64,000 bases of DNA from Physella acuta. Taxonomy: Eukaryota > Mollusca > Gastropoda > Physidae. The notes beneath the pieces are model-generated. The model did not search any database and was not told the DNA's origin. It saw only the letters and a list, made by a program, of their open reading frames with translations. Numbering within the stretch: the stretch's first letter is position 1; each line of letters opens with the position of its first letter. Of this stretch, positions 23,370 through 35,216 are shown one piece after another. The stretch spans positions 28,501 to 92,500 of the forward strand of contig NW_026732779.1 in assembly GCF_028476545.1 (NCBI RefSeq), given 5' to 3'. The translations under genes were made by a program, and so were the position numbers.

Positions 23370-26300
23370 TTATTATTAAACCTATTATTATTATTATTTT
23401 ATTTTATTGGCTTTTGCAATCAATATATAGTGTTAAGAAATAGAGTAAATTGTGTCTTTCATCTGTTATAATTTAAAATCTTTTATCAATGAAAAATGAT
23501 TTTAAAATAGCATTAAAAAACCTATTTAAATTTTTAATTATCACATTGTTGTGTATTGATAATATATATTTTAGCACTTACCAGTGTCAAAGCAGTGTGA
23601 CTTATCTGCACAAACCATAAGCAGTAGATCTTTTATTTTACCCTGTTTTTCATCAGTGACACACCGTTTGCAGATTTTAGCAGCAATCGTAGATTGAGTA
23701 TGGTTCATTAACTCAATTATTGTTTGACCCACAAATTGTTCTATAAGTTTAGGTACTGTGAAAATTAAAAATAACATTTCCTTTATCTCATTTATAACAT
23801 TGATTTTATGGAGTCGTATTTAAAAATTACTTTTTTATAAGAATAATAGTTGAAACTACCACAGTAAACCCTCAACCCACACAGTTTTTAAAATATACCT
23901 ATAGTTCTGTATCTGTTTTTACTAATAGGCGTAGAATCATTTATTTGCATTTATTGAATAATATTAAAAAAAAAATACAGCGAGCATAAACAGAAAGTAA
24001 TTTATATTTATTTGATGCGCATTTATGGTCATTGAATATTAAAGGTCAGTACTGAGTTAGGAAAAATGGTTGATTGTCAGATTTAAGCGTGCATTTTCAA
24101 GAATAAACGGTGCTACATTTGCGTTTAATTGCACATCTATTGTTTAGGTAATTTTAAAACTGCAATTCCATTAACAATAATAGTTGCTTGGTATTTAGAT
24201 ATGATTGTACCATTTTCAGTAGATCACTAGCCTTAATTTGTGTGACGATTAACTTATTACACGACGTTGTGTTTCTTTCAAAAATAAATTTTGTTAACCT
24301 GACAAGCCTTTATAAGTATTGAAATCTAGACTTTTATTTACTATATTTTATTTTATAAATTTCTTTTAGTTAGTAGTATTATTTATTCTTGAATTTTTTA
24401 AAAATCTGTAAACAGTTTTAGAAAGTAATGGCTCATATAGGGCGCCATGATTTATACTTCCACTAAAATGTACAGAAACGGAGATTAAATATAAATTTAT
24501 ATGTATGCACACAGACACATATAAACATAAACATGCAGAAACACACACGCGAACATTGCGATTATTTTCATTGCTAAGCTATCTGTTGGTGTAAATTTCG
24601 GTTTGCAAGTATTTTAGTGCGAAGTTTTTAGTGTGTATTTTTCTTAGTGCCTAATTACATTTTGTTAATATTCTGTTTGCGATTTTTGCTTGGATATTTT
24701 ATTTTCAACGTTCCCTTGCGCATTTTTATGGAAAAAGAATTGTCCTACCAAAACATATGCTAAACATGTTTCATAAGAGAAAATAGTTGTTTTATACAAT
24801 ATCATCAAACGCATTAAAGAATTATATATAATTTTGCCATTGCAAAAGAAGCAAGTGAATTTCAAGGCAACATGATTTAATATAATAGATGTATTATTGT
24901 AAAAAAATCAATAACATGGTTATCTTAGCAATAAAAACGATAGTTGAATCATTAGAAAAATTTACCTTTTGCCCTTACGTACAGTGATTTAGGAGTAGAA
25001 TAGCCACCTTCAAACAGTTCGTTAATAGTTTTTACCTGATCACAAGAAGTTTGTAGTTATCGAAAAGATAACTAAATATTGATTAAAAAAACTTTAATGG
25101 TCCTGTAGTATTTTTATATAAGCTATTGAGTTCTATCAGTTACGTAAAGAAGAAACACTAAAAAAAACATACTTGAATTTCATAATCTCTTTCGACCAGC
25201 AAATTGCTTAATGGAATAGTGAATATTTCTTCACATTTTATCAACCCATGTAATTCTTGTATGTCCACATTCTCTGCCTATGTTAATAATTCAAAATAAG
25301 AAAAAAAAATGTCGTAAAAACATCCACAAAAGTGGCAAATAAATTACTCAACATGCTCAGCATAAAGAAACATTATTAGGAACTTAAAGCTTAATTAATC
25401 TTGGTCATGTCAGCCAGTATATGTTCTTTTAATCTGTTCCATCAAAAACAGATTGGTAATGCGAACCAATTGAATTTTCTAGTAAGATATAATGTACTTT
25501 TTTGCAGCCAAACCATAAAAATAGGTTGTAAATGTAAATCACTTAATTTGACAAACTTCTGCAAAAACTAATGTTTGACAAACAGATTATACATTTCATA
25601 TTTTCTAAAAAGAGCTGTTATAAATAGTTACCTCATTTGTAGTTAAGTTTAGCAGAGTTTTCATAATTTTATATCCTGTTATAATTCCATTTCTCTCTTG
25701 TTCCGCAGGACACGTAATTGTGATGTTGATATCCAAGGCTAGTGATGAATCATTCTTGAATTCATAAAATGCTAATCCAGGAGCTGTTGTGGATATAGGT
25801 AATAAAATGTTGATCACGAAATAGGCAAGGTGATAACTATGCCGCAAATGTCCACAATTATGAATTATAAAGATAATTATTGACTATCCATAAATATTCC
25901 AGTTAGTTAGTTAGGCAATTTACAGACCACTACACGTAAAGAGAGAAAATAATTATGACTAATGAGGATTTTTTTCACACTAATCATTATAGATAAGTGA
26001 TTAGCATAAATAAGATTGGCCTTAAAGAATACACTTGGAACATTTTCATTTTTTTATGTAATGTCTAAGGGACAACGATTTTCCGAACATAGTTGAGGCT
26101 TGTTTTATTTAAGCGAATAAATATAATAAAAAACAATCATCCTTTTGATTTGAAATTAGTTTTTGCCTAACTATTCTTGTTGTAGATGTATTTTTTAAAT
26201 AATATACACATTTGTTTTCAAGATTTATTTTTGTTTTTATTTTAGATACTATAGTATATCATGGTTGCATTTTTTAACCACACCTACCTACTCTGAAGTT

Positions 26301-29300
26301 TAAGAATCTTACTAGATTCTAGTCTATTTAATTAAATCAATGACTTTAAATATTTCAAAATAAAATGTTATAGTTTTATCAACCAAAAAATATTTAAAAT
26401 ATTTAATATTTTATCAATTGTTTTTCAACTTAGAGTGAAAACAAACAATTTAGTAGAAAAAAGTAAGATGTAGTTATAATGAAGTGTAGAAATAAGACGA
26501 ATTATATATATATACCTGCCATCAAAGTTCGATTCTCAGCACTGACAGGTTCACTATATCCTACATCTGTGTAGGCAGATATGCTTACTCTGTATTCCCA
26601 ATAGGCCAGGAGGTCAAAGAAAGTAGTATTGTTTGTTTCGTAATCTTAAAAGAAAAAGAATCTCTCCTTAACGTAAAGCAAATTGAATCGTAATAAATGG
26701 TTCTATGCCTAAAAAAACACAAGACAATTTCAAACTGTTTAGTCGTTACTTGAAAATAAACCTACTGTAAACCTTGATAGATAATACTTTTTCAAACACA
26801 TTGCCATTCAGATTTCTCTTTTTCTCCAAAACAACATTATAACTTGTTGGTCCTGTAAAATCTCCTGGAGTCCAAAGTACGAACAAACCCACTCTGTCAT
26901 CTGAATATCTTGTTGAAATGGCTGAAATACTTTTCAACCTGTTTGCACCTGTAAACATTTTAATAAGTTAAATTAACTTCTATGTTTAGAGTATTTAAAA
27001 AAAATAGAGATTTCAACTAATTAATATACTATGTATTTTATAACTTAATATTCACCTTGTTACGCCCTTAACTTTAAAATTTAACGTAAAAATACAGAAG
27101 CAATTAAGATTGTAGCGTTGAACATACAATGATGAAACTCACTTGTAATATTAGTTTTGAATGAAATAGGGGAGTCTAAACCTTTTCCAAGATTATTATA
27201 TGGAGACACAACTACTTTATATTCTGAGTAGGGATTTAAGCCCAGAAGCGAAACAGTTACAGAAAAAGCTGCGTCATTCATGTTGACACTATCAGTTGTG
27301 GACCATTCAAAAGAACAGTTTTCAAACTGTTTTAATGAAATCTTTGAAAGATAAAGAAGAAATTTTATTTCATTTTAGGATATATATTCTATACATTTTT
27401 ATAACTTATGGTCATTATATATTTATAGAAACTTAATACATTTTCCAAACTTACAGTAGCATTACAGTTACTACAAATGATTTTGTAAACTCCCAAACAA
27501 TTTTGATTATCGTCCCGGACTGTTGCTACATAGGCTATGATACCACCATTAGGTCTTGAAGGTCTTTGCCATATAATTGATGCTGAATGTCCAGTTAGTT
27601 TACTCACTGTTAAGTTCGCAACTTCATTCGAAGCTACGAAAATAAAGTACACATTCACAGATATATATATTAATTTTAATTAATAAATGAAAACTATAGA
27701 CGTGAAAACAGGTGATGCTGTCTAGAATTGTATTTAAACAACCAGTCAATAACAAATAGAGTAAACATACACATGAAAAATGTGACGTATTATCCAAAGT
27801 AAGTTAAAATTATTTATTTCTTAAGGGTAAAAAGAACAATGTAATAAAATACAAATAAGGAATGTATATATTTAGTATATATATTTTTTTGAAAGGGGTC
27901 AAAATACCTTAATAGTCCCAAAATAAAATAGAACTCTCTTGGTACACATACATTGGATCGGTTAACAGAAAATTGCACAACAGAGAAATGCGCAACCAAA
28001 AACTGCTAATTAAAAAATGCGAAAATGCAAATTCGCGATAACTTATTTCATATTTTGATAAAACTGCTTTGCCAAGCTACACTATACATTTGATCAATAT
28101 TTACTAACGGTAAAATTCTAATTTACTTCGCGTACTAATTTGTGCGCAGGTTTTGGTAGCGTGGTTTCCCTTTTTCTTTCTCCACACGAGTCTTGTTATT
28201 TATTTTAGAAACGCCACAGCTTTTATAATACCAATTTGTATTGCAATTAGTGGAGGAGCTGGTGATGTTTTCTCAAATGGTTATACATCTAACATAAAGG
28301 GATGGCATATGGGAATGTTATAAAGTGTTATATCTGAGATGTGGGTCATACGTTATGTAAATCTGCATTTTCCCTTATAGTAATTCCAGTGAATCATCAG
28401 GTGCAAGAAAATATAACAAAGTATAAAATATTAGTGTTGGTAATACAAACAGTATTACAAAATTTAATAAGAGAGACGTAACACTTACTTTTAGGAATGA
28501 AAAATGTCCCAATTGCTGCTACACTAAAAACCCTAGCTCCATTTTTTGCTGTGATACTGTAGCTGTAGACTTTTGATGGTTTTAAGTTATATGCTACAAC
28601 TGGTGAAGTTTTACTTTCGATTATTTCAACAATACTATTAGCTATTGAAATTACTATTTTATATATTATTACATTGCCGTCAGATGGGTTAAATTCAACA
28701 GCATAGCTGTATTCACTATTTGTAACATTTTCTGTCTGAATGACAATACTTGTAATTATACCAGGCGAGGCTGGGTCTGTAGATGAAGAAAATACATGTA
28801 TTGATGTAGTTAATGCAGGTAAAATAAAATACATGCATGATTCTGCAATTATGATGCGCAAACACGATTAAGCTAGTTTTTGGTGTCAAAATGTATTTTA
28901 AGTGTTTTCAGACGTTTTCTGCATATCTAAGAAAAATAATTCATATCGTACTATAAATTAATATGTTGCTTTCCAGATTGCTTATTTTTTTTTTTACTTT
29001 TAAACAGTAAGTAGTAACTCTATGATTTTTTAACAAAAGCACTACCTGTCCAAACTGGAGTTACAATCACAGAACTATTTTTCTGCATATAGTTAGTATC
29101 TGCTGCTAGTGTTGTCGTGATGGTGAAGTTGTACACTGTCCCAGGTGTAAGATTTGTTGCAGTTCCTCCTGTGTTGGTTGCTGTGGTAACAGCTATAGGA
29201 TCAGAAGCTGTTAGGCTATAGACAGCATTTACTCTGTTTAAATTGACAGCTGACCAGGTGAAGTTGATGCTTTGAGTGCCAATCGTCTGTGCTATATTTA

Positions 29301-32300
29301 TCACTTTCAGATTTTCATCTGTTTGTAAAATTTAAACCATGGTACTAGACACATGATAACATATATTTAAAATTAGTACCTAACACATATTTTTTAAAAA
29401 AATATACTAAACGTGTATGAGATTTTCTGTTACCATGGCATTTGAAAGGATGATGTATTCAGTACCAGGCTATTTACATAAACTTTTCTCTAAAAACTGC
29501 AATTGTTAGTACATTTTTAAACCAATTTTATGCTTAATTAAAGTAACTGTCTGTTTAAACTAAAGATTCATCACCTACAATTTCACTTACCAGAAACACA
29601 CTGGTTCTTGTCTGTTCTATACTGGTTATTGTCACATAAGCATTTGTTAGCTGGCTGTATACAAGCTGTTCCAGTTTCACAGTTGGATGTTGTATTACTA
29701 CAGGCTCCACCGTGCACATTTGCTGTGAAGAAAACGAAACTGAATTTGTAGGCGCATAACATTTTTGTCTTATGGCTTTGGCATTATCTTGCAGCTATCA
29801 TCATTCGTGGTGAGATAAGGTCCTATGACTACATTGCCCGTGTTACCTCTTGAGTCATCATTAATGCTACTTCATGTGTATGGTAGTGATCGGGATCGTC
29901 ATGGTTAAAACAAATTATTGTGTCTCCTGTTGATATTCTGTTTTTTTCTAGAGCGATTGCAGATTTGTCCGTATGCTAGTTTCTCTAAGGCTTTTGCTAG
30001 CAAACATGAAAAGCTCTACTAGAGAGGAATCTTCCTTTCCAAGCTCTCTTTGATTTAATGTGTTTGCGTATTCCGTAGTAGTTATTTTATGGGGAAGGGT
30101 TGTTAACCCTACTCTCAGCCCTCCTTCTTTATGTACATATAATTGATTTTAATTGCTGATCAGTATATAAAAAAATAATTATCAATATACTTTTTTTCAA
30201 AACTAATAATACTCTTAGTAATATAATACCTCAACATATTAAGTTTACAAGGAGAAATTACAACATAATCAACTTTCCTCCGAAGAAAAATAATAAATGT
30301 ATTTAATACGTAGTTAATACGTTCCTAGTTTTGTATACAAATTCAACTTTATTATTTGAATCTGGCGGTCAAAAGGGGCAAGTGAAGTCGAATTTATCTG
30401 TTTCTCTACCACTAGGTCACGCTTTCCTCAGTTTTGTATAAGGTGTAATCTCATTAAAAAAATAAAAATAAACTTACTAGTCCAAACGGTAAACAAAACG
30501 ACTATAGCTACTTCTGGATAGTAATTGTCTTCAGGGAATGTAGACTTGATCCACAAGGTGTACTGTTGTCCAGCATTTAGTCCAGTGACAAGCCCTCCAG
30601 TAGAGCTTGCTGGAACTGGAGCTAGAGATCCAGCTTGTATTGTAAAATAGGCAAAGGCAGGGATTGCAGAGTTGACAGACCAGGTTAAGTAGATGGAGCT
30701 GGTTGTTCTACTTTGTATAGAAGGGTTTTTTACTTCCACATGATTAACTGGAATGAATTTAAAAAAATAATTTTAATCACACTGCTTCATGATTAATGTA
30801 ATACACAATGCATTTCTAGCATTTGGTTTAACCTAACTGATGTTAAACAGTATTTGGAACTCCAGCAATTTCATCAACCATATTTTGTTTAATTCGTTAA
30901 TTATACATCTGAAAAATGTTTTGTTTTGAAATTTAAAATTGAGAATACTGTAGAAACAAAAAACAATTGATATTGCTTTTATGAAAAAAATTTATTACTG
31001 TTATTTTTTTTACCAATTCTAGAAAATTATTAAAATATATACCAGTACGCAAGATATGCAAAAAAACTTACTTGAAATACATCCAGCGTTCGATGTATAA
31101 TAATCTGCACACAGACATTTTTTGCCAGTATTTTTGTATTCTTTACATGAAAACCTATTATCACAATCAGAGTCTAAACTGCAAGTTTGACCATGCCTGA
31201 AAATTTTATTAAACAAAAGTACGCTCTAACTTCTCTCTTCTTCTTCTTCTTCGTTCTTATTTTTTTAGTGTTGGGAGGGATCGAGCCTTATCTGCCAGAG
31301 GGTTTGAACTCGAGACTTTTTTCGAATTTATCAACCATGAGCTTTTTGCCGACTCGACCACGCCTTCAACACAATTAAGCGTTACGTGACAACTGGTTAT
31401 GCGCCATTTAGGCCATTGACTCCGATTTCAGCCTGCAGTTGTTTGATTTTGGAGTTGTCTCTCCTAGCGGAGTAGCTATCTCCAGCTAACGAGCCTCATC
31501 TGCCCGAGGGTTCGAACTCGAGACTTTTCGGTTTAGCAACCATGAGCTTTACCGACTCGACCACGCCGATCCCTACGCTCTACCAAATGTGTCAAAATTT
31601 CATTGAAATATTCGATACAAGAATAGAGCATATTATTTGTTGTTATTAAAATATGCTATTTAATAATCAAAGGACGACGTGGTCGCAGAGTAGAGCTTGT
31701 GAGTGCAAACATGAAGTCAAAATAACTCGTTAAGAAAACAAAGGCGGCTTGGCGCAATGCTAATCACACTATCCCATGTATGCTGATATTTTCGAAACAT
31801 ATGAGCTCTACTTTATCTACTCCATGTGTCTTGAGTACGAACGGGAAAAGATGAATGAGATGATATAAAACTTATTCAGTTGTTTTAAATAGTAATTTCT
31901 AAAGAATATATTTGTTGACTGACCAAAATAAAAAAGAAACAAGATTTTATCTATTATGCAATTAGTTTGATATACATTGATACAACAATTAGGTCTACTT
32001 AACATTTTAAGATGACATGGGAATCCAACTTTCAAGCTACTTATTTGCTTTTATTCTTTAATTTAAATTGTTCAGGCCTATTTCAGCAAATACAAAACTT
32101 ACAAGTCGAAGCAGTCAACGAAACATTTGCAACTAGTTCAGGATAGTAGCTGTATGCAGGTAGTGTAGAAATGATCCACAATGTGTATTGATGTCCAGGA
32201 CTTAGACCAGTGACATTTCCTCCAGTAGAATTTGCTGTAACTGGGGTTGAAGAGCCAGCAACTTGTATTTTATAATAGGCATTTTGAGGGATCTCAGTAT

Positions 32301-33215
32301 TGACTGACCAGGTTATGTAGATGGAGCTGGTTGTTCTACTTTGTACAGATGGGTTTTGTACTTTGAGCTGTGTAACTGGTTAAAAAAAATTATAGTTTAA
32401 TAATATTTTTGTATTTGATTCTTTTATAATTACAAATTATGCTTTATCACGATTAGCAATTAGCAGTGAGTTTGTATAAATGACATGCTGCGTTTTATTT
32501 TATTTTTTTTATTTTGTATATTGGTTTTATAATTAAATTCACAGTTTGAGATAAAATGCATATAATTTAATAGTAAATTTCATTTAATTAACGCCTCTCA
32601 TTTTGACGTTACCGATAATACAGGATTTGTAAAATTATAATTCTTGATAACATTACAGGCCTGTATATAACATGGATGTATTAATATTTACACAGATGAA
32701 GTAATACAAATGTTAATGCTTAAGATGTAATTAAATGGGAAAAGAAATCTTACTATAAACACATATATCTCTGTATGAATTATAATAACCACCACTACAC
32801 TGACATGTTGCGGAATCAGACCCGTAGCCTTCACATGAAAACTTCGAATCACAATCAATTCGTGAACACGATTCGCCATGTTGTTTCCCTAAATAGTAAA
32901 AAATGATACTTGAATAAGCCCCACATCTGTTTTGAATTCGATATAGTAGCTTTGTTATTTAAGCTATTGCTTTTTAACCATCGAATGTAGCAAAAAAATG
33001 AATAAAACGAAATTAATATACTATTAAAAAGAAATGAATACAATTCTATTTACTAATAAATACAGTTATATTGATGATTACAATGCAATTATGTAACTTT
33101 ATTTGCTTGTTTTTAATTATTGCATACAATGGTTAGAATACACATGGATTTAATATGCAAACAGCGGCGTAAGCTATTCTAAAGATTTGTTTTTGTTCTT
33201 TCTTGTGAAAGGTAG

Positions 33216-33300
<85 letters not shown>

Positions 33301-35216
33301 AAGTTAAAAATCCACTCCGTAAAAGAATAGGATGTATGCGGTTTTGGATATTAGCTGGCAAAATGAGTTAAATGATACACACGTTGCATGCTCAAAATAC
33401 TGCTATGTATTGAAAAAAAAATACATACCAAAGCAAATACCTATGTTAGATATTATGCAAATAGTTTTGCTAATGGGTGAAATGGAGGTAGGATGTGATG
33501 TTACATAAACGGGAACAAGTTCTGTAACTATTTACTTTGAGTCAGAGTTGGAAATGACTAGGTAAAGTTAACAGGAATGAACTGGAGAGTCTGTGCTGCT
33601 CCTCAGTTGGTTTAAAACTTTTGAAACACCGGTATAAAGTAACTAATAGTCAACATACACAAAGAAAATGAACGATATCACGGGATACTTTGGTTATGTT
33701 GAAAAGCATTGTCGCAACAATTCCTCTGTGAGATTGTTGCTGAGCTTGTTAATGTTAAGCTACTAGTAAGGCACACGCACACATACACACATACGAGCGC
33801 GCTATCTCTCTCACGAACAATCTGAGAATAATTTTTTTAAATGTTCTTTTTCGAACATCTTTGATAATGTCTTTGTAAAAATTGGGCAGTGAATTTTATA
33901 AATTGTTCATGAAATTAAGGAACACTAAAAAATTCAATAAAACATTGTTGTTACAAACCTAAACATAATTCAGGCTTACAGTTTGCTTGACACGGTATCT
34001 GTTGATACGTAAAATAAAATAATAGTAATCATACAATTTTACTTAAACATACATTTTCAATTGCTTGATTCTGTAAAGTACTATTTTTCAAACGGTTGAT
34101 ACTTTAAAGTGGTATTTTTTATATGAAACCATATAATTATAAATTAGATAAATTACACAGATTTTTTCGAGAATAAAAGAACAAGCGTTAAACATCCACA
34201 TTAATTAATGAATTCAAAATTGAATTACATACAGTTAGGGAAATATGCTCATTTAAAAATCACCGAATTCCTGATTTTTCGTCATGATGGATTTCTTGCA
34301 CTTTTGGATGCTTTGTCAATTTTTGTATTTAAAAAATAGAAACTTAATGAGAATTTCTAAAAATGTGTTTAAAATGCTATTTTTTTAACCTATTAATTAA
34401 AAAATAATCATTTTTTCCCCCAATCTAACACGTTCTCAAAGAAAAGTTTTATATCGTCATCATTTTGTATTTGGCATCATTGGAAAGCTGGATTTCTCAT
34501 GTATTCAATAATTGTATTTTCCAGCATCTCGAAATCACCCAAAGCTTACAATCAGCTTTTAAAATTACACAGATACCGTATCATCCTTACTTTTTGCTGT
34601 TTTTCTTAGTTCGAAGTTTTTTAACATTAAAAAGCCTACTACTTTTTAGTTTATTAAACAACGCTCATCATATTTTCAGTAATTGTTCTTCATGCAAAAA
34701 TAAAACATTGTCACGAGGAATTGTGATGAGTTTCATAGATAAAAAGTTTATGGTAACAAATATGCTAATTTTGAAACTTTTGAATCCAGGAAAAGGGTAC
34801 GAATTTTTAAGACCTTGTAGAATTTTGTCGTGACAAAAGTTTTGAAATATACTGAAATATAAGCCGTTTGAATTTAATTGCTATAAGTATATAAATAAAA
34901 TAGCCTTAGCATTTAAAAAAAAAAATTCAAAATGGCTGAGGATTTTTCATGTTTCTATAACAACCAAAATTTGTTTTAAACACTTTTCTTGCTGTTTAAT
35001 ATTTACTTTCATGTCCCAAATATGGTAAAATAAAGTCTAAAGGATTTATATCTTAAATTGTAAAAAAAAAAAAAAGAAATAAACTGAGCATATCCCCTTA
35101 ACTACGAATGCGAATAAAATATTTAGAGAAAACTTACCAAGACAAGTTCACAAAACAGAATGAAAAAAAGTAATGAATCAATTAGCCTCTCTTTATTGTA
35201 AACCATGTTGGCAATT
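20524..35216 (-). CDS. Gene M: complete EB/FN3 transmembrane receptor with RPTP-like stalk and tyrosine-rich tail
   Basis: Exons 5' to 3': 35138-35216 (ATG at 35206), 33959-33998, 32754-32888, 32103-32375, [31072-31196 out of frame], 30478-30747, 29591-29722, 29046-29318, 28489-28776, 27455-27633, 27143-27341, 26766-26948, 26516-26644, 25632-25783, 25173-25277, 24966-25035, 23582-23755, 22996-23112, 22499-22604, 21669-21736, 20867-21070, 20524-20651. Skipping the bracketed exon gives exactly 1,098 codons. Order: signal peptide 1-23; EB and FN3 modules to about 490; split FN3 block to about 830; RPTP-like juxtamembrane region with KRKRS and YCNGPL (833-987); helix about 996-1018; tail 1019-1097. 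Tail tyrosines are Y1038, Y1051, Y1079 (YDEI), Y1085, Y1088 and Y1093 (YQNQ). The ectodomain resembles R3-type receptor tyrosine phosphatases, but no catalytic domain follows. A cell-surface signalling or adhesion receptor is inferred. Confidence 0.85.
20867..21070 (-). CDS. Gene M exon 21: membrane helix and start of tail
   Basis: 204 bp, phase 1-1. Helix GIGLGLGFLFLIIIIIVTV, then the stop-transfer QRRR, and tyrosine motifs QYATA and DHLYGV. Confidence 0.9.
21669..21736 (-). CDS. Gene M exon 20
   Basis: 68 bp, phase 2-1. Encodes RISVVVCNNAGCDSVATE, the last strand before the helix. Confidence 0.85.
22499..22604 (-). CDS. Gene M exon 19: YVIG...YCNGPL segment
   Basis: 106 bp, phase 1-2. NYVIGTNTSC followed by YCNGPLPSNTEF, the most RPTP-like motif in the gene. 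Confidence 0.9.
22996..23112 (-). CDS. Gene M exon 18: cleavage motif and WxT segment
   Basis: 117 bp, phase 1-1. Starts GKRKRS, a proprotein convertase type site, then GTWSTSKQRGFTVGYRVTP, as in the juxtamembrane domain of receptor tyrosine phosphatases. Confidence 0.85.
23132..23189. repeat. TA microsatellite
   Basis: TA run in the intron after exon 17. Confidence 0.9.
23300..23400. repeat. AAT/ATT trinucleotide repeat
   Basis: Runs of AAT followed by runs of ATT, so the tract is self-complementary and could fold back. Confidence 0.85.
23582..23755 (-). CDS. Gene M exon 17: RPTP-like juxtamembrane region, part 1
   Basis: 174 bp, phase 1-1. Cysteine-containing segment KICKRCVTDEKQGKIKDLLL and CADKSHCF, matched by ICRDCVASETQGRIQILLL in gene R. 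Confidence 0.85.
23756..24965. other. Gene M intron
   Basis: 1.2-kb intron between exons 16 and 17; nothing recognised. Confidence 0.6.
24966..25035 (-). CDS. Gene M exon 16
   Basis: 70 bp, phase 0-1. Encodes VKTINELFEGGYSTPKS and so on, closing the FN3-like fold. Confidence 0.85.
25173..25277 (-). CDS. Gene M exon 15
   Basis: 105 bp, phase 0-0. Ends LLVERDYEIQ; gene R has VRVERNYSVE at the same place. FN3-like strand F. Confidence 0.85.
25632..25783 (-). CDS. Gene M exon 14
   Basis: 152 bp, phase 1-0. Motif ITITCPAEQERNGIITGYK, matched by SINCPEEKERNGIIVKY in gene R. Confidence 0.9.
26516..26644 (-). CDS. Gene M exon 13: split FN3, second half
   Basis: 129 bp, phase 1-1. Motif FFDLLAYWEYRVSISAY, ends AENRTLMAG before GTATA. 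This is the intact version of the terminal exon of gene L. Confidence 0.9.
26766..26948 (-). CDS. Gene M exon 12: next split FN3, first half
   Basis: 183 bp, phase 1-1. Motif GDFTGPTSYNVVLE. Confidence 0.9.
27143..27341 (-). CDS. Gene M exon 11: split FN3, second half
   Basis: 199 bp, phase 0-1. Motif LNPYSEYKVVVSPYNNLGKG. Confidence 0.9.
27455..27633 (-). CDS. Gene M exon 10: split FN3, first half
   Basis: 179 bp, phase 1-0. Motif SASIIWQRPSRPNGGIIAY, then the cysteine pair segment KIICSNCNAT. Confidence 0.9.
27634..28488. other. Gene M intron
   Basis: Intron between exons 9 and 10; nothing recognised. Confidence 0.6.
28489..28776 (-). CDS. Gene M exon 9: FN3 domain 4
   Basis: 288 bp, phase 1-1. 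Starts DPASPGIITS; strand F motif LKPSKVYSYSITAKNGA. Confidence 0.9.
29046..29318 (-). CDS. Gene M exon 8: FN3 domain 3
   Basis: 273 bp, phase 1-1. Motifs TQSINFTWSAVN and LTPGTVYNFTITTT. Confidence 0.9.
29591..29722 (-). CDS. Gene M exon 7: EB/EGF-like module 2
   Basis: 132 bp, phase 1-1. Starts NVHGGACSN, CLC core, ends KNQCVS. Equivalent to gene R exon 51847-51993. Confidence 0.9.
29755..30125 (-). mobile_element. RTE-type LINE fragment (5' end and endonuclease start)
   Basis: On the minus strand parts translate as HDDPDHYHTHEVALMMTQE and LISPRMMIAAR, clear matches to SGHEDEDHEHTQGVAIMMS and VSPRLIAARF of the LINE at 55239-58907. The right half matches the 5' untranslated part of that element. 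Heavily decayed; lies in the intron between exons 6 and 7 of gene M. Confidence 0.7.
30478..30747 (-). CDS. Gene M exon 6: FN3 domain 2
   Basis: 270 bp, phase 1-1. Motifs SIYLTWSVNS and LNAGQQYTLWIKS; VQSRTTSS-like subfamily (SIQSRTTSS). Confidence 0.9.
31072..31196 (-). pseudogene. Gene M EB/EGF-like exon that does not fit the frame
   Basis: Encodes HGQTCSLDSDCDNRFSC and a CLC core, with a good GTAAGT donor. From the only good acceptor (TTTTCAG at 31197) it is 125 bp and enters in phase 2, whereas the exon before it leaves in phase 1. The first three or four codons seen in other EB exons are missing. A SINE begins about 30 bases upstream. Since neighbours are phase 1-1, skipping it restores the frame. 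Likely a dead or non-productive exon. Confidence 0.6.
31225..31585 (-). mobile_element. Dimeric tRNA-derived SINE (family S1), copy 1
   Basis: Minus strand begins GGCGTGGTCGAGTCGGTAAA (A-box like) and has CTCGAGTTCGAACCCTCGGG (B-box like). A second, similar tRNA-like half lies at about 31270-31360. A nearly identical element lies at 45970-46318. Sits directly beside the defective EB exon of gene M. Confidence 0.75.
31672..31795 (+). mobile_element. Diverged tRNA-like SINE (family S2) fragment
   Basis: Contains GTGGTCGCAGAGTAGAGC and AAGGCGGCTTGGCGCAATG, matching the head and body of the S2 element at 62250-62480 in opposite orientation. Confidence 0.5.
32103..32375 (-). CDS. Gene M exon 4: FN3 domain 1
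   Basis: 273 bp, phase 1-1. Motifs SIYITWSVN and LSPGHQYTLWI; belongs to the VQSRTTSS subfamily also found in gene R. Confidence 0.9.
32754..32888 (-). CDS. Gene M exon 3: EB/EGF-like module 1
   Basis: 135 bp, phase 1-1. Starts KQHGESCSR, has a CQC core and ends near RDICVY. Six cysteines. Confidence 0.9.
33219..33296. repeat. TA microsatellite
   Basis: Pure TA run in the intron between exons 2 and 3 of gene M. Confidence 0.95.
33959..33998 (-). CDS. Gene M exon 2: short Cys-rich exon
   Basis: 40 bp, phase 0-1, encodes IPCQANCKPELCLG. Confidence 0.85.
33999..35137. other. Gene M first coding intron
   Basis: AT-rich intron between exons 1 and 2; no repeat or coding stretch recognised. Confidence 0.6.
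35138..35216 (-). CDS. Gene M exon 1: start codon and signal peptide
   Basis: An acceptor (TTTCCTTTACAG) lies ten bases before CCAACATGG, so an untranslated exon must precede it. The peptide MVYNKERLID is followed by the core SLLFFILFCELVL, ending at donor GTAAGT in phase 0. Confidence 0.85.

Noticed and set aside
34465-34833. 122-codon plus-strand frame in a gene M intron
   Set aside because: No recognisable domain, low-complexity AT-rich composition, no counterpart in the other paralogues.
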